This document shows positions 45,102 to 52,740 of a DNA stretch of 64,000 nucleotides, one piece after another. This DNA comes from Eledone cirrhosa (lineage: Eukaryota; Mollusca; Cephalopoda; Octopoda; Eledonidae). The notes below the pieces were generated by a model. That model saw nothing but the letters and a program-made list of their open reading frames with translations. It made no database searches and was not told the origin of the DNA. The first letter of the stretch is position 1; each line of letters starts with the position of its first letter. The position numbers were made by a program, and so were the translations under genes. Where the stretch lies: assembly GCA_964016885.1 (NCBI GenBank), contig OZ024743.1, positions 75,902,240-75,966,239 on the forward strand, written 5' to 3'.

Positions 45102-45733
45102 GTTACATGTATCAGATGTGCTTCATTGCTAACAACCCACAACACCATGACACTTGCAGGAAATTTTGTGTGCATTAATATTGGAACCTCAGAAGGATCT
45201 CCGCATAGCCACCTGTCATTTCTTCTGTTAGTTTTCTGATCCTGGTCAAAGTTTTGCTTATCTAAGAAAAACCAAATCACACCATCTCCTGATGGATTTT
45301 TAAGTTTGATCAAAAGTTTTTTGGATCTGATTAAACGGCTTGCTTTTGTTTTTTCTGACATGAATTGACTTCTCCTCACCACGTAAGATTTGTATCTGAT
45401 GTCTTCATGCACAACATTTCTGGTTGTTTTTTCTGACACACCAAAATCTTTTGCAATTGACATCATTGATTTTCCTGGATTGTCATCAATGTTTTGCATA
45501 ACTTCCTGAATAAATTCAGGTTTCCGGATAGAATCAGAGCATTTGGAATGTTTTTTACGTTTTGATACAGGTAATACGCTTCCATCTTTTTTCTCTAACT
45601 CACACCGAATCTTGTGGACAAAAGATCTTGCAACTTTCAGAAAACTAGAAATTTTTAAACACCCATGCTTAGCTTTCAAAGCCACAGTCACAACATGCCT
45701 TTTCATTTCATTAGTGAGCATAGTTATTTTCAT
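45083..45733 (-). pseudogene. Truncated mariner-type transposase
   Basis: The minus-strand frame encodes 216 residues, of which the last six come from satellite sequence. The N-terminal part has two helix-turn-helix-like regions (about residues 10-45 and 75-112, the second containing SIAKDFGVSEKTTRNVV). A catalytic-domain start follows, with FLDKQNFDQDQKTNRRNDRW at about 156-175; the first catalytic Asp is residue 158. The stretch HTKFPASVMVLWVVSNEAH matches the usual continuation in IS630-Tc1-mariner transposases. Full proteins are about 330-350 residues, so roughly the last 40%, including the second and third catalytic acidic residues, is missing. The frame is otherwise open and starts at a plausible Met. 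It cannot be an active transposase. The truncation point coincides with the edge of the satellite array. Confidence 0.85.
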
Positions 45734-45796
45734 TGTTATTTTCTGAAATAGAAGTTCAATAAAAATTAGTCAAATAAAATAATGACTAGAAATGCA

Positions 45797-45826
45797 TGTG
45801 TCCTCAAATACCGCCCGCACCCTGTA
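45797..45826 (-). repeat. Probable mariner terminal inverted repeat and TA site
   Basis: About 65 bp upstream of the transposase start, the minus strand reads TA followed by CAGGGTGCGGGCGGTATTTG. A TA dinucleotide next to a CAGGGTG-type end is characteristic of Tc1/mariner termini. The opposite terminus has been lost with the 3' half of the gene, so the repeat cannot be confirmed by pairing. Confidence 0.55.
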
Positions 45827-45842
45827 TTGCATATATATTGCA

Positions 45843-46035
45843 TATATATGTTGTGAGTCACTAGTCTCAAGCTGTATCGACCATAACCTTTCCTTTGGAC
45901 AATATCGGTGACATGGAGAGGAGAAACTGACATTCATGGGAGACTGCTGGTCTTCCACAAACATACCTTGCCCAGGCTTGTGCCTCGAAGAGATCTTTCT
46001 AGGTGCAAAACCCATGGTCATTCGTGGCCGAAGTA
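45843..46035 (+). mobile_element. SINE body fragment without tRNA head
   Basis: The stretch from GTCACTAGTCTCAAGCTGTA through GGTCTTCCACAAACATACC to CCCATGGTCATTCGTGGCCG resembles the central and 3' part of a tRNA-derived SINE that I recall as widespread in molluscs. The tRNA-like head is absent. A minus-strand frame of 100 codons across it has no recognisable protein features and is incidental. It directly follows the mariner TA site. Confidence 0.5.
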
Positions 46036-46089
46036 GGCCTACGACTTTGACCATTGATGCTCTACGTCTCATTATGGTGTTGAAGTCAA

Positions 46090-46440
46090 TGTGACAATGA
46101 CGTTGTAGACCAGTGAGAATATGAGGTATTTTTATGCGTTTTTATGGGTTGATTGGGAGAGAAAAGCTTTTGGTATGTTGTTCTAATATATATATATGTG
46201 ATAGGGTCGTAATATGGTGTGTGTGTGTATGTGTATATATACACGTATATATATATATATATATATATATGGATGTGGTTGACGGCTGAGAGAAAAGATT
46301 ATTCAACAAGGAAATGTTCATTATATTAAGACTAAATAGTGAGTCTTGTTACTCTGGAGTTTCGCCTGTTTATCATAGGGGCAAGTAAGAATATTTACTG
46401 TTTAGCCTTAATAAAATGAATATATATATATACATACATA
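46090..46440. other. Unassigned AT-rich spacer with TA/GT microsatellites
   Basis: Contains short (TA)n and (GT)n tracts (46,184-46,270) and otherwise low-complexity AT-rich sequence. No coding or structural signal was recognised. Confidence 0.7.

Positions 46441-46517
<77 letters not shown>
46427..46517. repeat. (TA)n microsatellite
   Basis: An almost pure TA tract, interrupted only near its left end by CATACATACTT. It lies to the left of the 394-bp palindrome. On the minus strand it gives a meaningless YI-repeat open frame. Confidence 0.95.
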
Positions 46518-46520
<3 letters not shown>

Positions 46521-46644
46521 AATAAATCTACCAAAATATACGGTAGTGTCCAATCCGTATGAAGAACTCAATGTAATCCAAATATCATGAAAAGAGATGT
46601 ATTCAAAATTTTTTCGATGAAAAACACAGGTAAACAGAGTCAAG

Positions 46645-47032
46645 ATAAATTAATAAAAATAATGAATAAAAACAAAGAAACAGTTCCTTATATTAAAAAA
46701 TTCATCATTTTACGATCGTTTCTAGGATATATATGTGTGTGTTGGTATGTATATCATATAGATCTATGTAAAATGTTTACAAACTATCAGAGGGAATATA
46801 CATACCTACACATATATATGGTGTCTTCAGAAATAATGAATAATGATTATTTCTGAAGACAGCATATATATGTGTAGGCATGTATATTCCCTCTGATAAT
46901 TTGTAAACATTTTACGTAGATCTATATGATATACATACTAACACACACATATATATCCTAGAAACGATCGTAAAATGATGAATTTTTTAATATAAGGAAC
47001 CGTTTCTTTGTTTTTATTCATTATTTTTATTA

Positions 47033-47038
<6 letters not shown>
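46645..47038. repeat. 394-bp near-perfect palindrome
   Basis: Two 193-bp arms (46,645-46,837 and 46,846-47,038) are inverted copies separated by an 8-bp spacer, GAATAATG. I count six mismatches between the arms, five transitions and one transversion, so about 97% identity. A transcript would fold into a hairpin of nearly 200 bp. The right arm runs straight into a (TA)n tract. There is no open frame with recognisable protein features. It could be a fold-back transposable element, a palindromic duplication by replication template switch, or a long-hairpin RNA source; the sequence does not discriminate. Confidence 0.95.

Positions 47039-47090
<52 letters not shown>
47036..47090. repeat. (TA)n microsatellite
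   Basis: Uninterrupted TA repeats immediately right of the palindrome, grading into TTTA repeats at 47,088-47,108. Confidence 0.95.
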
Positions 47091-47096
<6 letters not shown>

Positions 47097-47099
47097 TTA

Positions 47100-47175
47100 T
47101 TTATTTATTAAAATAAAAGATTAAAGTTTAAGCAAAGAATCGCTGCTTTTACCCTTAACGAGATCTTCTGAATTT
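47100..47175 (+). repeat. Half-copy of the 58.4-kb palindrome arm
   Basis: The stretch beginning TTTATTAAAATAAAAGATTA and containing AAGAATCGCTGCTTTTACCC then GAGATCTTCTGAA matches one arm of the palindrome at 58,446-58,581, with a few substitutions. It is not inverted here, so this is a dispersed family present as single arm and as palindrome. Confidence 0.85.
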
Positions 47176-47319
47176 GATTATGTGTTGGTTAGTTACCGAC
47201 ATTTCAGTGTGCAGGGTAGAGCACTCAACGAAGTGACCAGGTTGTTTCTGGTTACCCCAGGGTAATGTAAAAACAAGACGTGTAAGTCAACAGGTTAAAA
47301 TGAACTTCATTGATTCATA

Positions 47320-47385
47320 TTGGATGTTTATTATATTTCGGTGAAAGCCATTATTCAACAGCTCTGACTTCATCAGACAGTTAGA
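47320..47385 (-). ncRNA. Degenerate type I hammerhead-like motif
   Basis: On the minus strand, CTGATGA (47,376-47,370) is followed by a potential stem II of about ten pairs with two mismatches and then GAAA (47,339-47,336). Stem I is weak: only about three pairs, ACA with TGT, close it, and the nucleotides at the cleavage site depart from the usual UH. It is probably an inactive relative of the copy at 47,536-47,594. Confidence 0.5.
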
Positions 47386-47535
47386 ACTTGAATAGAAAAA
47401 ACAGAAAAACATAATGGTGGAACAAAGTTTACTTCTGTTATTTCGATCGTTTGATATGCCGAGTCCCTAAGTATGGTGTTGTTTTCTCAAAGTACTTTGA
47501 GAAAACAATTTCTGTGTTTTTCTGTTCAATTTCTA

Positions 47536-47594
47536 GCTGTCTGATGAGGTTATAGCTGTGGAATAATGGTTATCACCGAAATATATATAACAGC
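47536..47594 (+). ncRNA. Candidate type I hammerhead ribozyme
   Basis: All parts of a type I hammerhead are visible. Stem I pairs GCTGT (47,536-47,540) with ACAGC (47,590-47,594). The core CTGATGA is at 47,541-47,547. Stem II pairs about ten bases around a loop, with one mismatch (GGTTATAGCT with GGTTATCACC). GAAA is at 47,578-47,581. Stem III is very short, two or three A-T pairs within TATATAT, and a UA precedes the predicted cleavage point between 47,589 and 47,590. Relative to the minus-strand relative at 47,320-47,385, stem II has a paired change from G-U to U-A, a compensatory difference. Very short stem III is known for hammerheads of Penelope-like elements and retrozymes. Activity is not shown. 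Confidence 0.65.
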
Positions 47595-47644
47595 GAATAT
47601 GAATAAACGAAGTTAATTTTAACCTGAAGTTTTAACACTTCTTT

Positions 47645-47646
<2 letters not shown>

Positions 47647-47683
<37 letters not shown>

Positions 47684-47712
47684 TATATATATACAGTATA
47701 TATATATATTAC
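47647..47712. repeat. (TA)n-rich tract
   Basis: TA repeats interrupted twice by ACACAGTATA-like motifs, at the 3' end of the plus-strand hammerhead repeat. Confidence 0.9.
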
Positions 47713-47819
47713 GAGCTGTTCTCGGTGTGGTGAACTAACTATTGTGTAACCACTTCTACCTAACTCGTCCCATGGACTGAGTGCTCTACCACTACGGATA
47801 TTACCTTCCAGTGTTCTTC

Positions 47820-47822
<3 letters not shown>

Positions 47823-47880
<58 letters not shown>
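47823..47880. repeat. (TA)n microsatellite
   Basis: About 29 uninterrupted TA units, abutting the hairpin at 47,881. Confidence 0.95.
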
Positions 47881-47883
<3 letters not shown>

Positions 47884-47942
47884 TGACCCCGACGGAAGAG
47901 CTCAAGCCGTTTCGACGTCTATTTCTGCCGTCGGGGTCATAC
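47881..47942. repeat. Short hairpin with 15-bp perfect stem
   Basis: GTATGACCCCGACGG at 47,881-47,895 is the exact reverse complement of 47,928-47,942, enclosing a 32-base loop. The loop contains GACGTC and, on the minus strand, CGAAACGG. It lies between (TA)n and a short conserved tail ending at another (TA)n (48,031). It looks like the terminus of a dispersed repeat. It does not meet the hammerhead consensus. Confidence 0.85.
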
Positions 47943-48028
47943 TTTTTCCTATTTCCCACTCTACTACCCTAAGTATTGAGTACTCTGGTGCGTTATTGTC
48001 CATCTGGTTCCTTACCACAATTCCTTCG

Positions 48029-48030
<2 letters not shown>

Positions 48031-48102
<72 letters not shown>

Positions 48103-48165
48103 GTGTATGTGTGTATGCGTGTGTATGTGTGTGTGTATATATATATATACATGTGTGTGTGTGTG
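48031..48165. repeat. Compound (TA)n(GT)n microsatellite
   Basis: TA repeats to about 48,056, then GT repeats with occasional GC or AT interruptions to about 48,138, then a short TA and GT stretch. Confidence 0.95.
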
Positions 48166-48169
48166 ATAG

Positions 48170-48687
48170 ATTTTAGTAAATCATCCTTATATATCTAAAA
48201 ATAATGATTAGAATATTCAACGGTGTGGAGATAACTCCAACTGTAAGATGAATTTTATTTTGTACTGCAAAATAAGCATTTGCTACAAGTATTTTCAGCT
48301 AATTATGTTATCAGCTTGTCAAGAAATCTTCAGGTAGCGATATTGGAAAGTGGTTCCAATGTGGTTCTCTGAGGATTTGTGAAGATGGTTATATAAGAAA
48401 ATTAACTGAAATTTTGCTGCGATCTCAGCAGAAGAAGTGAAATGTTACGGGAAGTCTATAACATCAGCCGAAATAAAGATGGCGGTAAGTAGTTACATGT
48501 GGGACATATCGCTCGTTTTGAATGAACTGCCCTATGGTGTGTCTAAATGTATCAAGATTATTGTGTATGTTGGAAGAGATTATGAGGTTTACAGTTAGTT
48601 ATGACAACAAACTATCCCTTGCTCACTCTGGGGGTCTCTCATAGTATTTTGTTTAGTCATGTAGATAGTCGGTAGATGTGTTCAGCA
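48170..48687. other. Unassigned spacer
   Basis: About 500 bp of moderately AT-rich sequence with no open frame of note and no repeat recognised. Nothing further can be supported. Confidence 0.6.
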
Positions 48688-48961
48688 TATCATGATAAAA
48701 ACTGGTATATTTTGTGTACTTTATAGTTTAAACTATCATGATAAAAACTGGTATATTTTGTGTACTTTACAGTTTAAACTATCATGATAGAAACTGGTAT
48801 ATTTTGTGTACTTTATAGTTTAAACTATCATGATAGAAACTGGTATATTTTGTGTACTTTACAGTTTAAACTACCATGATAGAAACTGGTATATTTTGTG
48901 TACTTTACAGTTTAAACTATCATGATAGAAACTGGTATATTTTGTGTACTTTACAGTTTAT
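48688..48961 (+). repeat. 46-bp minisatellite, six copies
   Basis: CATGATA starts a unit at 48,691, 48,737, 48,783, 48,829, 48,875 and 48,921, a strict 46-bp period. Units differ by single substitutions (ATAAAAAC or ATAGAAAC; TTATAG or TTACAG). Each unit contains two self-complementary cores, TATCATGATA and AGTTTAAACT, so the array can form repeated small hairpins. Confidence 0.97.
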
Positions 48962-49198
48962 TGTGGTGTGTAGTAGAGAAATTATGACATAGAGCTGTAA
49001 ACACAACGTTTGAAATACATTCAATAATAAATGTAAATTAAATCAGTAAAATATGTTATTAAACTTAAATATGGGAATCATAAAGAAATGTTTGTTGATG
49101 TAGCTTAACACAGCTGCTGCAGTATTTAGAACTGGATCTCTTCCTGTCAATTTCTTATTCAACAACAACAACCACAGCAACAATAATAATAATTGTTT

Positions 49199-49375
49199 CT
49201 TCTTTTGGCACATTACCCAGTACATTACTGGTACTTTATTTTATCGACCCCTTAAGGATGAAAGGCAAAGTTAACCCAGGCGTGATTTGAACTCAGACCA
49301 TAAAGGGCCGTAACTCTATACTGCAAAACATGGCATCTGACGCTCTACCGATACTGCCAATCTACCGCCCTCATA
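49199..49375 (-). mobile_element. tRNA-derived SINE, copy 1
   Basis: The minus strand starts with a tRNA-like head. A box A-like stretch TGGCAGTATCGGTAGAGCG lies at about 49,340-49,358 and a box B-like AGTTCAAATCACG at about 49,281-49,294. The body follows with GGTTAACTTTGCCTTTCATCC-type sequence (19-20 bases are shared with copies 2 and 3) and TACCAGTAATGTACTGG. The 3' tail on this strand is an AAC/AAT-type simple repeat (49,163-49,197 in plus coordinates). The head resembles the tRNA-related octopus SINE families. It is a pol III-type element, not a functional tRNA gene. Confidence 0.85.
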
Positions 49376-49379
49376 ATAA

Positions 49380-49572
49380 TTGTTGCTACTTTTGGCACAA
49401 GGGCAGCAATTATTCCAGTGCATTACTGGTACTTTATTTTATCTACCCCGTAAGGATGAAAGGTAAAGTTAACTTTGGCGGGATTTGAACTCAGATCATA
49501 AAGGGACGTAACTCTATGTTTCAAAGCATGGTGTCCGACCATCTACCGATACTGCCAATCCACCGCCATCAT
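49380..49572 (-). mobile_element. tRNA-derived SINE, copy 2
   Basis: Same family and orientation as copy 1, with a slightly longer body including TTTGGCACAAGGGCAGCAAT near its 3' end. Box A- and box B-like segments are again present near the right end. It follows copy 1 almost directly. The join lies in ATAAT-type simple sequence, so target duplications cannot be judged. Confidence 0.87.
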
Positions 49573-49737
49573 AATAATAACAACAGCACCGAGTGAAATT
49601 TAATATGGCAGAATGATTAAAGCAAATTAAAAAATATATCAAATGTTGGAAAATGTCGAAGGTCATTTACGTAATACTTGTAAAGTTTTGGATCGTTAAC
49701 ACACATTGAGAAGTAATTTAAATAAAAACGATACCAT

Positions 49738-49756
49738 TCCTGCTAAGATTAATAAT
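49738..49756 (+). repeat. Left 19-bp target-site duplication of SINE copy 3
   Basis: TCCTGCTAAGATTAATAAT, identical to 49,968-49,986. Confidence 0.93.
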
Positions 49757-49967
49757 GATTTCTAGTATTGGCACAAGGCCAGTAATTGGGGGGGGGAGTC
49801 GATTAAATCGACCCCTGTACGTTACTGGTACTTTATTTTATCGACTCCGTAAGGATGAAAGGCAAAGTTAACCTTGGCGGGATTTGAAAGCAGATAATAA
49901 AGGACCGTAACTCTATGCTACAAAGCATGGTGTCCGACTCTCTACCGATTCTGCCAATCCACCGTCC
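49757..49967 (-). mobile_element. tRNA-derived SINE, copy 3, with perfect target duplication
   Basis: Best preserved of the three SINEs. The head on the minus strand begins GGACGGTGGATTGGCAGAAT and includes GTAGAGAGTCGGACACCATG. The 3' end carries TGGCACAAGGCCAGTAATTG and a run of nine G on the plus strand. TCCTGCTAAGATTAATAAT flanks it on both sides (49,738-49,756 and 49,968-49,986). That 19-bp duplication sets the element boundaries and is typical of LINE-mobilised SINEs. The exact match suggests a fairly recent insertion. Confidence 0.92.
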
Positions 49968-49986
49968 TCCTGCTAAGATTAATAAT
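49968..49986 (+). repeat. Right 19-bp target-site duplication of SINE copy 3
   Basis: Identical to 49,738-49,756. Host sequence resumes at 49,987. Confidence 0.93.
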
Positions 49987-50009
49987 AAGTATTATTCGAT
50001 GTCTGGCAA

Positions 50010-50489
50010 CTGACTTGGTAAACACCCACAAAATTATTAACCATCTTGCCAACAACAACCCTGAATACCTTTTTGATTTCCATGTGTCTAACACACGTGG
50101 GTATGCCAACAAAGTCAGAAAACAGCACAGCTCCCATAACTTTCGGAAACATTTTTTCACGCTCAGAGTTGCTGAAGCATGGAACAAACTACCTGCATCA
50201 GTTATTAGCTGTCGAGACACTGCATCCTTTAAAACCTCCATGGAACAAACTACCTGCATCAGTTATTAGCTGTCGAGACACTGCATCCTTTAAAACCTCC
50301 ATGCTTCCTGAGATTCGCCAACACTACACCTAATATTCCCCATCCATACACACGCACACATGTATATCATGACTCATACACTATTCACTTCCCTGACATT
50401 TGTATATTAATCTATGTACTATACCTGCACATTTGACGAGTTGTAGTGCACCTGAGCACTGTACACAATAATTTCATTATTATTATTAT
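50010..50489 (+). pseudogene. LINE RT C-terminus and 3' UTR, frameshifted
   Basis: The plus strand encodes the last about 90 residues of a non-LTR retrotransposon polymerase: FDFHVSNTRGYANKVRKQ, then HNFRKHFFTLRVAEAWNKLP, then DTASFKTSM and LPEIRQHYT followed by a stop. The block F-F-[TS]-x-R-V-x-x-x-W-N-x-L-P is the standard C-terminal signature of jockey/CR1/RTE-type LINEs. A 61-bp exact tandem duplication (50,178-50,238 and 50,239-50,299) shifts the frame, so the protein is read in two overlapping frames. The 3' UTR contains GCACCTGAGCACTGTACACA and ends in (ATT)n at about 50,472-50,489. The element is truncated at its 5' end and inactive. Confidence 0.85.
50178..50299 (+). repeat. Exact 61-bp tandem duplication
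   Basis: The segment starting CATGGAACAAACTACCTGCA at 50,178 is repeated without mismatch from 50,239. Because 61 is not a multiple of three it disrupts the LINE frame. The lack of divergence points to a recent event. Confidence 0.97.
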
Positions 50490-50755
50490 AAGTAAAATGT
50501 GGCAGCTTTGAATCTGATGACTAGTAATACCAGAAATCACCCGTGAAAAACTTGACGAAAATTGAAAAACATGTATCGATACCAAACATGATGATAGCCA
50601 ATATATAAAGCTGGGGTTTATTGATTGAGTCTTCTAACTTAGAACAAATATATTTTTAAGACGCATCGGAAATGTCGTTTTTTTTCTTTTCTTTTTATTA
50701 ATGCTGAATAATGAGTCTTGTTCCGACAGATGAATACAAATAGATAAGTGTTGAT
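50490..50755. other. Unassigned AT-rich spacer
   Basis: No coding or repeat signature recognised. It includes a T-rich stretch at about 50,676-50,700. Confidence 0.6.
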
Positions 50756-50797
50756 ATTCTCTCTCTCTTTCGCTCACTGCTTCTGTCTCTCTCTATT

Positions 50798-50893
50798 ATA
50801 TAGATAGATAGATAGATAGATAGAGAAAGAGAGAAAGAAATAGAGAGAGAGAAAGAGAGAAAGAGAGAAAGAGAAACAGACAGATAGATAAAT
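50798..50893. repeat. GATA/GAGA/GACA microsatellite
   Basis: (GATA)n to about 50,826, GA-rich repeats to about 50,875, then a few GACA/GATA units ending at the LINE 3' end. Confidence 0.95.
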
Positions 50894-51841
50894 TTCTTTA
50901 TTAGCCACAAGGGCACAAAAGAAGGGGACAAATACAAATGGGGAGTTTACATACAGGTATATGAAAATAAAACTATTAATAAAATAACAAATAACAATTG
51001 AAATCCCCAATAGGGGGGAGGCGTTACACAGAGGTTGTACACACCCCGAAAAAATGTACAACCCTCATCTCCAGGAGCACCAAGAGTGAGTACTCCCTTC
51101 CTCTCTTCCTCTTTTTCCTCAACCTACAGGCTTATATAGAGAGAAGGCCCAACCACTCGGGCCATCTTTGCCACATTCACCCACCTTTTATAAAATTTGC
51201 TGGGGTACAGCACCTCTCTCTCTTCTTCCAAAATGATATTTGAAAAAACGAATCAGTTGCTCGCCGGAGAGAAAGGTGTCTGACCTCAGCCCTTTTAACC
51301 TCGTCCACCATATAACCTCTTTCACCATAGCCATAACACATATGAAAACCGCCTCTCCCTCGTTTTTGAAGGAGGGTGGCGGTTTGATCATGACAATGGA
51401 CTCGGTGGTCAACTGGATTGGTCCCACCCGCGACAATAGTCGTTCTACATAGCCCCACAGGTCGGTAACGCCCGGGCAGTGTATGAATGCGTGTCCAAGA
51501 TGCGTCGCGACGAGGAAACCGTCGCGCACGCATCTCGGACAGATTTTTTTCGAAGGGGCCCTGCCTGGGCGCCCGTGTCTGTAGAGCTTATCTCGAACTG
51601 ATAGAGCTCCTCGGTAGCACTGCCAGGCCAGGGACTTTTGGAAGTTGTCCATTGGTCCCGGGCGGAAGGTCCTACCGAACAGACTGGCCAGTTCGTCCTC
51701 CTTTACCCTAGAGTTTCTCCGAGCGCGTCGTCGCACTTGCTGCGGACCAACCCTCTATAGAATGTCGAAGTGGAGTCTCCACTGATCGCCGGGCCCGTTT
51801 GCCAGAGGACTGTAAGCGCCTGAGCTCATTCGATGTGCCTG

Positions 51842-51842
<1 letters not shown>
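50894..51842 (-). pseudogene. LINE C-terminus and 3' UTR, possibly Tx1-like, in GATA microsatellite
   Basis: The minus strand carries about 210 codons of a LINE polymerase C-terminus, with one in-frame TAG near 51,760. The main open frame (51,736-51,188) contains LAWQCYRGALSVRDKLYRHG and a CCHC-type knuckle CPRC-x12-H-x4-C (residues 66, 69, 82, 87), followed by PGVTDLWGYVERLL. This arrangement is typical of the L1/Tx1 group. About 290 bp of 3' UTR follow and end with AATAAA (about 50,900). GATA/GACA-type microsatellite lies immediately beyond both ends (50,798-50,893 and 51,842-51,890). The reverse-transcriptase core is missing, so the copy is a 5'-truncated relic. The Tx1 assignment is by resemblance only. 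Confidence 0.78.
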
Positions 51843-52042
<200 letters not shown>

Positions 52043-52051
52043 AGATTCTGC

Positions 52052-52345
52052 TGCACGTCGGGCTGAGGAAGTCAAACTCTTCAAATACCGGTCGCTCTCC
52101 GACAGGTTTGCGGTTGTACCCTTGGCAGTGGAGTTTTCTGGTGTCCTCAGCCTTAGGACTACCTCGCTACTCACCACCATAGGCGCTGAGCTGGCCAGCC
52201 GCAGCTGTGAGCCTCGGGAGCTGGAATGGCTTTTCCAGCGCGTCTCCTTTGCCGTCCTCCGGGGGAAACGCCTTCTCCATTCTGTCCGCCGGGGCTGTGG
52301 GGAGGCCACCAATATGATTGACTCACTTGTCATTTTATCAGTCAG
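52052..52345 (+). pseudogene. Retroelement C-terminal coding fragment, family X copy 1
   Basis: The plus strand encodes SDRFAVVPLAVEFSGVLSLR, TTIGAELASRSCEPRELEWL and FQRVSFAVLRGKRLLHSV. The pattern VPLAVE-x-SGVL followed by LFQRVS-x-AVLRG matches, by resemblance, the C-terminal end of a group of invertebrate retroelement polymerases (V-P-[VL]-A-[VI]-E-T-x-G and L-[IL]-QR-[IL]-S-x-AV-x-RGN). Related copies lie at 57,040-57,290 (minus) and, with internal tandem duplication, at 53,792-54,345 (plus). Copies 1 and 2 share the downstream text GGAGGCCACCAATATGATTG. The function of this C-terminal segment is unknown to me. The piece begins directly after a GATAGATT remnant of the neighbouring microsatellite. 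Confidence 0.65.
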
Positions 52346-52518
52346 ATGTTCTAATGATTCTATAAGTAAAATGATAGAATATAATTTAGCCAGAATAGTC
52401 TTCTACATGTCCCTCACTTGAATATCTCAAACTTATTTTTGTTTGGTTCGCTGAATATAAAACACTAAACATTTCCCTGATCATTTAAATGGCGAATCTA
52501 CCAGTGGATATCAAGTTA

Positions 52519-52740
52519 GTCTTCTTCTTCTTCTTCTTCTTCTTCTTCTTCTTCTTCTTCTTCTTCTTCTTCTTCTTCTTCTTCTTCTTCTTCTCCTCCT
52601 CCTCCTCCTCCTCCTCCTCCTTCTTCTTCTTCTTCTTCTTCTTCTTCTTCTTCTTCTTCTTCTTCTTCTTCTTCTTCTTCTTCTTCTTCTTCTTCTTCTT
52701 CTTCTTCTCCTTCTCCCCCCTCCTCCTCCTCCTCCTCCTC
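52519..52740. repeat. 222-bp polypyrimidine (CTT)n(CCT)n tract
   Basis: Uninterrupted pyrimidines on the plus strand: (CTT)n, a (CCT)n block at about 52,592-52,622, (CTT)n again, and CCT-rich sequence to 52,740. It accounts for the poly-Lys, poly-Glu and poly-Phe open frames here. Such tracts can form triplex (H-DNA) structures. Confidence 0.97.

Larger units (their letters stand above)
47230..47645. repeat. Inverted pair of hammerhead-bearing repeats
   Basis: A repeat of about 170 bp occurs on the minus strand (about 47,235-47,415) and again on the plus strand (about 47,510-47,640). Both contain a TTTTTCTGTT region, then CTGATGA with a long stem II, then CACCGAAAT, AATATGAAT, and AAGTT followed by ATTTTAACCTG. 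The middle holds an exact 30-bp palindrome at about 47,483-47,512 centred on AGTACT. The plus copy ends in (TA)n. This layout suggests a small retroelement or Penelope terminal fragment duplicated in inverted orientation. Confidence 0.75.

Noticed and set aside
45770..46072. 100-codon minus-strand open frame as a gene
   Set aside because: It overlaps a SINE-body-like sequence and contains no recognisable domain.
47881..47942. Hammerhead ribozyme at the 15-bp hairpin
   Set aside because: It has CGAAACGG on one strand but no CTGANGA core in the right place, so the consensus is not met.
47775..48176. Open frames rich in YI or CV
   Set aside because: They are translations of (TA)n and (GT)n microsatellites.
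49199..49967. Functional tRNA genes
   Set aside because: Box A and box B are present but acceptor and anticodon stems do not pair properly, and each is followed by a SINE body and simple-repeat tail.
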